Assembly: GCA_041302975.1 (NCBI GenBank)
Contig: JBFYQC010000067.1
Coordinates: 1 to 20,030 of the forward strand
Length of the DNA: 20,030 nt
Source of the DNA: UBA6183 sp041302975
GTDB lineage: Bacteria > Bacteroidota > Bacteroidia > UKL13-3
Direction: 5' to 3'
Shown: positions 15,226 through 20,030 of the stretch, piece after piece
Layout of the letters: every line of letters begins with the position of its first letter
Numbering within the stretch: the stretch's first letter is position 1
Position numbers and translations under genes: made by a program
The notes under the pieces: generated by a model
The model's database searches: none
The model's input: only the letters and a program-made list of their open reading frames with translations
What the model was told of the DNA's origin: nothing

Positions 15226-15255
15226 TTTGAAGACTTGAAGTTTTTTATAGATTTG
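15226..15255 (+). promoter_or_regulatory. Promoter of the TPR protein gene
   Basis: TTTG (15226-15229), an 18-nt spacer and TAGATTTG (15248-15255), an exact consensus match. The predicted start is near 15262, about 18 nt before the ATG at 15280. Confidence 0.75.
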
Positions 15256-15279
15256 TTACTAAGAACAATTTTTTAACCA

Positions 15280-16521
15280 ATGAACCCTGCCAAAGCATTA
15301 CGTTTTAGAACTTACCTACTGTTTTTATTATCCTTCTTCATTTCAAATGTCAGTAAAGCCCAGGTTTCTGAGTTTTATTTTAATTTAGGTTTAGAGTATT
15401 TGAATGAAGAAAAATTCGACAGTGCGATTCAAAAATTTACTGATGTAATAAGAATAGATTCAAATTACTCGAATGCATTTTTGAACAGAGCTGTTGCCTA
15501 CGTAAATATAGGCAAGATGAAAGAGGCATTGGTTGACGTAGATAAAAGTCTCGAGATAGATTCTCTTAATGTAGTGGCACATAACAACAAAGGTTGGTTT
15601 TTGATTCAAAATAAAGCATATGAAACAGCAATAATTAGTTTTAACCGAGCTCTTGAAATAGACTCTACATATACGCTAAGCTATATAAACAGAGGCATGC
15701 TAAATCATGAGGTTAAAAAATATGCTGCCGCTAAGGCCGACTATCATAAAGCACTTTTATTTGATTCGGAAAGTGCTGCTGCACATTATTTAATTAGCAA
15801 GACTTTATATCAAGAAGGGCAATATCAAGATGCTTTAGAGTCTGTCAACAAAGCATTAAAAATCGCCCCACTGTTTAAAGAAGGTTTATACTTTAGGGGT
15901 GAAATAAGAGGAAGAATGAACGATTATTTCGGTGCTGTTTCAGACAACCTACGTATTATTGAAATAGACCCGAGCGAGTATACTGCCCACTGCAATGTTG
16001 GTTACATATACTTACAAATGAATAATGAATTTAAAGGTATTGAATACATAAATAAGTCTATTGAACTTAATCCCAAATATTCTAGAGGATACTTATTTAG
16101 AGGGTTAGTAAAACATTTCCAACGAAAATACCGCGAAGCTGTAGTTGATTTCGACATGGCCATCAAACAAGATAGCACCAATTCGGAGGCCTACAGCAAA
16201 AGGGCTCAATCAAAAATGTCTTTGAACGATAAAGTTGGGGCATTAAAAGATGCCAACAAATCCATATCAATAAACCCTAATATAGCTGAATACTACGAAG
16301 CCAGAGCAACCATTAAAATTCTCCATAAAAACTATAAGTCTGCTTGGGACGATTTAGAAAAGGCAGTTTCATTAAATCCCAACAAAAGCAGTTTTTATCT
16401 TACAAGAGGTTTTCTCCAAAATGAAATTGGACAAAAAGCCAAGGCATGTCAAGAGTTTAAAAAAGCATTAAAGTTGGGTGACCCTGACGCGAATGGTTAC
16501 GTTTCCAAATATTGTAAATAA
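15280..16521 (+). CDS. Exported tetratricopeptide-repeat protein
   Basis: A 413-residue protein made almost entirely of TPR repeats after an N-terminal signal peptide (hydrophobic TYLLFLLSFFISNVS, likely cleavage after SKAQ at residue 28). From about residue 30 to 405 the chain folds into roughly eleven 34-residue repeats with the usual small residue at position 8, Tyr/Ala at 20 and Pro or Asp near 32. Clear examples are ESVNKALKIAP (187-197), EYINKSIELNP (255-265), VDFDMAIKQDS (289-299) and DDLEKAVSLNP (357-367). TPR arrays are protein-interaction scaffolds; no enzymatic or DNA-binding domain is fused to this one, so the partner is unknown. Periplasmic location is inferred from the signal peptide. 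It has its own consensus promoter and converges on the MerR-type gene with only 13 nt between stops and no terminator. Confidence 0.9.
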   Translation: MNPAKALRFRTYLLFLLSFFISNVSKAQVSEFYFNLGLEYLNEEKFDSAIQKFTDVIRIDSNYSNAFLNRAVAYVNIGKMKEALVDVDKSLEIDSLNVVAHNNKGWFLIQNKAYETAIISFNRALEIDSTYTLSYINRGMLNHEVKKYAAAKADYHKALLFDSESAAAHYLISKTLYQEGQYQDALESVNKALKIAPLFKEGLYFRGEIRGRMNDYFGAVSDNLRIIEIDPSEYTAHCNVGYIYLQMNNEFKGIEYINKSIELNPKYSRGYLFRGLVKHFQRKYREAVVDFDMAIKQDSTNSEAYSKRAQSKMSLNDKVGALKDANKSISINPNIAEYYEARATIKILHKNYKSAWDDLEKAVSLNPNKSSFYLTRGFLQNEIGQKAKACQEFKKALKLGDPDANGYVSKYCK

Positions 16522-16534
16522 ACACCTTCTCAAC

Positions 16535-17446
16535 CTAATTCAACACCTCACCTTTGTTCATGGAAATACTATCTACAAGGGTTATAAAATCCTCTATTCG
16601 TTTTATTACACGTGCATTTTCAGGTAATTTCAAATCGGCATTTAAAAATTGCCCCCCCGATAAAATAAGTTGTGCTTTACTCCAATAAGTAGAAATATCA
16701 TCAACAAAACGTTGTTTGTCTACATTAATATGTGCTGCTGTAAGTTGTGTTAATACGTAATCAGGTTCATTGTCAATAAATGCATCTTTCAAATCAACAA
16801 GTGGTACTTCTTGCCCAAGATATAATACATCTTGTCCACGGGTACGTAAAATATAATTAGCAAATAATAACCCAATTGAATGCTGTTCGTGTTCGGGTAA
16901 AAAAAGCAAGAAACGTTTTCTACTCTCGGCATAACGTCCCACGTTTCCGTCTATGGCTACATATAATTTCTGACGAATGATATTAGATGCAAAATGTTCG
17001 TGAGATGGGTGAATTGACCCAATTTGCCATAATAAGCCTACCTCTGATAGAAATGGAAATACAATATTGATAACGGTTTGTTCTAAACCTAATTGTATAA
17101 TATTGGTAGTAATGATTTTATGAAATCCATACTCATCAAAGCTGAGCATAGCCGATATTAGTCCTTTGATGTGACTATCAAAACTTGCCGAAGAATGACC
17201 GCTGTATTTTAAAATCGCCTCGGTAATATCTTCTTTACTCATACGGGCAATTTCAGATATTTTAATACCCTGCCTGTTCAGTATGCTGATGTTTAGAATG
17301 TGTTTTAAATCATCATCATCGTAGTACCTTATATTAGACTCGGTACGTTTAGGGACAATGATGCCGTAACGCTGCTCCCAAATGCGCAACGTGTGGCTCT
17401 TTATGCCCGAAACTGCTTCAATGTCTTTAATAGAAAATACGCCCAA
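16535..17446 (-). CDS. MerR-family regulator with cobalamin-binding domain (CarH/LitR-like photoreceptor)
   Basis: Transcriptional repressor type that, in characterised CarH/LitR proteins, binds DNA as an adenosylcobalamin-loaded tetramer in the dark and releases it in light. Of 303 residues, 1-70 are the MerR winged helix (FSIKDIEAVSGIKSHTLRIW, then RRxG-like NIRYYDDDDLKHI). About 85-160 is the helical cap domain, and about 176-295 the Rossmann-like B12-binding domain. Cap motif W-x9-E-H is exact (Trp140, Glu150, His151). The cobalt-ligand motif ExHxxG is present (Glu187, His189, Gly192). A glycine-rich LSGGQF (262-267) occupies the later B12-contact loop. The start is a TTG at 17446; it is preceded by AAGGGAGG with 9 nt spacing, and no other start keeps the HTH. 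A TIGR01777-type gene is divergent. Light sensing is inferred from the motifs. Confidence 0.92.
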   Translation of the reverse strand: MGVFSIKDIEAVSGIKSHTLRIWEQRYGIIVPKRTESNIRYYDDDDLKHILNISILNRQGIKISEIARMSKEDITEAILKYSGHSSASFDSHIKGLISAMLSFDEYGFHKIITTNIIQLGLEQTVINIVFPFLSEVGLLWQIGSIHPSHEHFASNIIRQKLYVAIDGNVGRYAESRKRFLLFLPEHEQHSIGLLFANYILRTRGQDVLYLGQEVPLVDLKDAFIDNEPDYVLTQLTAAHINVDKQRFVDDISTYWSKAQLILSGGQFLNADLKLPENARVIKRIEDFITLVDSISMNKGEVLN

Positions 17447-17455
17447 TTTACAATG

Positions 17456-17463
17456 CCTCCCTT
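17456..17463 (-). promoter_or_regulatory. Strong Shine-Dalgarno sequence fixing a TTG start
   Basis: AAGGGAGG on the minus strand lies 9 nt before the TTG at 17446. Other genes here lack such a sequence. An in-frame stop at 17468-17470 and the absence of any upstream ATG or GTG leave TTG as the only start that preserves the HTH domain. Confidence 0.7.
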
Positions 17464-17612
17464 TTTCTTAACTATTTTGTACCAACTGCGTTTCTTTTTA
17501 ATTTTAGAAAAAGAAATTACAATTGTTAATACCGATTTAGCTTAAAAACAGTATGATAAATAATTAATATCATCAACTACCATTAAAAGTTTTTCAGTAT
17601 AACTATCTTTAG

Positions 17613-17620
17613 CAAACATA
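17613..17620 (-). promoter_or_regulatory. Possible -7 element for the CarH-like gene
   Basis: TATGTTTG on the minus strand matches TAnnTTTG, but no -33 TTTG lies at the right distance, and the leader would be about 160 nt. The palindrome ACAATTGT (17519-17526) lies inside that leader and could be part of an operator. Both are weakly supported. Confidence 0.3.
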
Positions 17621-17661
17621 TAAATACTTAAGATTGTTTTAAGTTAAACACAATAAAAAAC

Positions 17662-18564
17662 ATGACAAAGATAGTAATAGCGGGAGGAAGTGGGTTAGTT
17701 GGCAAAAAATTAACCCAAATGCTGGTTGAAAAAGGACATAAAGTAGCGTGGTTAACCCGTAAAAGCAAGCAACATAAGGCTATCAAGCAGTTTGAATGGG
17801 ACGTAAATAAACAAACCATTGATAAGGAGGTGTTTGATTTTGCCGAGGTAATTATTAACCTGGCAGGTGCCGGTGTGGCTGATAAAAAGTGGACCAATGC
17901 CTACAAAAAAGAAATATACGACAGCCGAATTTTATCAACCCAACTATTTGCCAATGCTTTAGACAAACATAAAAACACCGTTAATACCTACATTTCAGCT
18001 TCGGCAATTGGTATTTATGGCAACAATACTGCATTAAATACCTCAGAAAACACCCCAGCTGCCCATACTTTTTTGGCAAAAGTTTGCGAAGACTGGGAAA
18101 CAGCTGTTAAGCCAATAGAAAACCTTGGCATTCGTACCGGAATTGTACGCGTGGGTGTAGTTTTGGCCAAAGATGGTGGATTTATTAAAGAAGTATCAAC
18201 CCCCATTAACTTGTTTTTTGGCGCAGCGCTTGGCAGTGGCGAGCAACAAACCAGTTGGATTCACATTGATGATTTGTGTAATATGTTTATTAGTTTGATT
18301 GAGCATAAAAACTTAAGTGGTGTTTTTAACGGTGTGGCTCCAAACCCTGAAACCAACCAAAAACTTACCCAACTATTGGCCAAACAGCTAAAGAAGCCTT
18401 TGATTTTACCTAATGCCCCGGGATTTGTAATAAAACTATTGTTTGGCGAAATGGGAGACATGCTGTTGGGTAGTCAGCATATTTCGGCACAAAAAATATT
18501 AGCTACTGGCTTTACGTTTCAGTTTCCTACTGCACAACAAGCCATGGCCGATTTGGTGAAGTAA
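17662..18564 (+). CDS. TIGR01777-family (YfcH-like) NAD(P)-dependent epimerase/SDR protein
   Basis: Extended short-chain dehydrogenase/reductase-like protein of 300 residues, the same size as E. coli YfcH; the family's reaction is not established. The nucleotide-binding loop is IAGGSGLVGKK (6-16), followed by INLAGAGVADKKW (65-77), which replaces the usual NNAG-type motif. The active-site strand SASAIGIYG (112-120) is followed by FLAKVCEDWE (137-146), a family signature in which the usual catalytic Tyr position is Phe. WIHIDDL (199-205) and FNGVAPNPETN (222-232) are typical, and the C-terminal DUF1731-like segment (about 250-300) ends the protein. It is divergent from the CarH-like regulator across 215 bp, so light- or B12-dependent control is a reasonable inference. 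Start ATG gives MTKIVIAGGSG; the -7 (TAAGATTG, 17629-17636) is off consensus by one base. Confidence 0.92.
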   Translation: MTKIVIAGGSGLVGKKLTQMLVEKGHKVAWLTRKSKQHKAIKQFEWDVNKQTIDKEVFDFAEVIINLAGAGVADKKWTNAYKKEIYDSRILSTQLFANALDKHKNTVNTYISASAIGIYGNNTALNTSENTPAAHTFLAKVCEDWETAVKPIENLGIRTGIVRVGVVLAKDGGFIKEVSTPINLFFGAALGSGEQQTSWIHIDDLCNMFISLIEHKNLSGVFNGVAPNPETNQKLTQLLAKQLKKPLILPNAPGFVIKLLFGEMGDMLLGSQHISAQKILATGFTFQFPTAQQAMADLVK

Positions 18565-18619
18565 ACTAACGCAATAAATAGCAGCACAATTCGTATTATT
18601 ACAGCATATTTGCAACACG

Positions 18620-20030
18620 TTGAAGCCAATTAAATACATACTTATACTGATTGCTGTTTTTGTAAGCGGAATATTTCATGCTTGCAAAATAGAAGATGAA
18701 TTTACCACTGATCCTTCTGCTAAACTTCAGTTTTCGGTTGACACCATTTATTTCGATACGGTATTTACACAGTTGGATTCAAGCGGTGTTAGGCCTGTTT
18801 CGGTTACCCAACAAATTAGGGTTATCAACCCCAATAAAAATGCTGTTAAAACCAATATTCGTTTAAGTGGAAATTTCCCAAGTGTATTCAGGTTAAATAT
18901 TGATGGCCAAAGTACCAACCAAGTTTATGGCAAAGAAATTTATGGCAAAGACAGCTTAATTATTTTTGTTCAATGTTACATTTCGGCCGGTAGTCAGAAT
19001 TTACCATTTATTGTGGCCGATCAAATTTTGTTTGAAACCAATGGTAATATTCAGGATGTAGATTTAGTGGCATGGGGACAAGATGCAAATTATTTATTTA
19101 ACGATGTACTAAACTGTAATGCCGGAAACCTGAGATGGACAGCAGATAAACCATATGTAATTTATGATAGTATTCTGGTTCCGGAAGGCTGTGTATTGAC
19201 AATTGATGCAGGTGCAAGAATTCACTCCTACAACAAATCGAGTATTTTAGTAGCAGGTACTTTGATTGTAAACGGTACCGCCAATAATCCGGTAATATTT
19301 GAAGGTACACGCTTAGATGGTGATTACAAAGAACTAAGCAACCAATGGGCTGGTATCAGGTTTTTACCACGTAGTAAAGACAATGTGATAACAGGGGCAA
19401 TTATCAGAAACGGATATATTGGTATTGAGGTTGATTCGCAATCGGTAAACAGCAACCCAAATTTAACCATTACACAGAGTCAGATTTATAACATGTCGGC
19501 AGTAGGTATAGTTGGTTATTCATCACACATTGTTGCGGCCAATAATTTAATAAGCGATTGCGGTCAGTTTGGATTTTTTGGTGCGTTAGGCGGTAAATAC
19601 CAATTGGTGCATAACACCATTGCATCATACAATACCAAATTTAACCGCCAAAACCCTATTTTGGTGTTTGATAATACACCCTATTTCGACCAACAAAATA
19701 ACATCGTTGCCCGTTACAATTTAAGTTTTGAGTTGGTTAACAATATCGTTTACGGAAGTTTGGAAGAAGAGTTTTTAATTAATTCTCATGCACAAGGATT
19801 ACCTATCACAACACCCATTATTCAGTCTAATTTAATCAGGACCAAACAAAGCAGTTTAAACACCAACGGCAACGTTTTGAACCGTGATCCTTTGTTTGAA
19901 AATTTTGTAATCAACGATTACCGCCTCAAGGCAAACTCACCAGCCAAAAACACCGGCACACAAACCAATATTTTAATTGACATTAAAAATAATCCACGCA
20001 GTACCACGCCAAGCATAGGATGTTGGGAGT
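18620..20030 (+). CDS. Parallel beta-helix lipoprotein (3' end cut by window edge)
   Basis: Open reading frame of 470 codons without a stop, running off the right edge. It begins at a TTG at 18620, 55 nt after the SDR gene; no ATG or GTG lies between the upstream in-frame stop (18575-18577) and the hydrophobic segment. The N-terminus KPIKYILILIAVFVSGIFHAC puts the lipidated Cys at 22, followed by KIEDEF, an acidic run like the export signals of surface lipoproteins in this phylum. Residues about 170-440 are right-handed beta-helix type, with repeated short strands and Asn-rich turns (VPEGCVLTIDAGARI, ILVAGTLIVNGTANNPVIFE, GIVGYSSHIVAANNLIS, LVHNTIASYN, ELVNNIVYG). The visible end IGCWE resembles the usual C-terminus of such proteins, so little is probably missing. 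Binding of a polysaccharide is a guess; no catalytic residues can be assigned. Confidence 0.85.
   Translation, partial: MKPIKYILILIAVFVSGIFHACKIEDEFTTDPSAKLQFSVDTIYFDTVFTQLDSSGVRPVSVTQQIRVINPNKNAVKTNIRLSGNFPSVFRLNIDGQSTNQVYGKEIYGKDSLIIFVQCYISAGSQNLPFIVADQILFETNGNIQDVDLVAWGQDANYLFNDVLNCNAGNLRWTADKPYVIYDSILVPEGCVLTIDAGARIHSYNKSSILVAGTLIVNGTANNPVIFEGTRLDGDYKELSNQWAGIRFLPRSKDNVITGAIIRNGYIGIEVDSQSVNSNPNLTITQSQIYNMSAVGIVGYSSHIVAANNLISDCGQFGFFGALGGKYQLVHNTIASYNTKFNRQNPILVFDNTPYFDQQNNIVARYNLSFELVNNIVYGSLEEEFLINSHAQGLPITTPIIQSNLIRTKQSSLNTNGNVLNRDPLFENFVINDYRLKANSPAKNTGTQTNILIDIKNNPRSTTPSIGCWE

Noticed and set aside
17447..17661. A defined CarH operator
   Set aside because: ACAATTGT and A+T-rich inverted repeats are present, but I cannot match them to a known CarH or LitR binding site with confidence.

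Overview
The window is low-GC DNA from a member of the Bacteroidota. The support for this is: five promoters matching the phylum's primary sigma-factor consensus exactly (TTTG, 18-19 nt, TAnnTTTG), A-rich start regions with almost no Shine-Dalgarno sequences, an E1 alpha/beta fusion 2-oxoacid dehydrogenase, a type III glutamine synthetase, tandem DUF1573 proteins, and large TPR/beta-propeller/OmpA envelope proteins like PorE of the type IX secretion system. The class cannot be fixed from this window. Most genes look chromosomal and housekeeping; there is no phage, IS element, integrase or CRISPR array.

Layout, left to right. 1-1511 (-): N-terminal 503 residues of a fused E1 alpha/beta 2-oxoacid dehydrogenase, cut by the window edge. 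1722-2647 (+): two tandem secreted DUF1573 proteins with a perfect 12-bp hairpin between them, then a terminator. 2759-3874 (+): alanine dehydrogenase with its own promoter, followed by a bidirectional terminator. 3946-4872 (-): unrecognised exported protein with a short MORN-like stretch. 4977-6311 (+): secreted alpha/beta hydrolase, ending 2 nt from the convergent gene. 6314-8251 and 8544-10592 (-): two paralogous PorE-like OmpA-family proteins, with an intergenic region that may encode a small RNA. 10721-12907 (-): type III glutamine synthetase. 13119-13322 (+): orphan HipB-like XRE regulator, divergent from glnN, with several palindromes between them. 13361-13579: four degenerate hairpin repeats. 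13698-14696 (-): GAPDH. 14821-14892 (+): tRNA-Glu(TTC), with promoter and terminator. 14971-14994: an inverted partial copy of the tRNA 3' end. 15280-16521 (+): exported TPR protein. 16535-17446 (-): CarH/LitR-type MerR regulator that keeps the full cobalamin/light-sensing motif set. 17662-18564 (+): divergent TIGR01777/YfcH-like SDR protein. 18620-20030 (+): parallel beta-helix lipoprotein, cut by the right edge.

Metabolically, alanine dehydrogenase, glutamine synthetase III, GAPDH and the 2-oxoacid dehydrogenase are central carbon and nitrogen enzymes, each apparently in its own transcription unit. The envelope genes (two OmpA-family proteins, DUF1573 pair, TPR protein, beta-helix lipoprotein) fit an outer-membrane/periplasm role. 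The most informative regulatory locus is the CarH-like gene and its divergent SDR neighbour. I found no convincing wholly new multigene system. The best leads are the CarH-like locus, the hairpin-repeat array, the inverted tRNA-end copy, the palindrome-rich glnN/XRE intergenic region and a possible small RNA between the OmpA-family genes.
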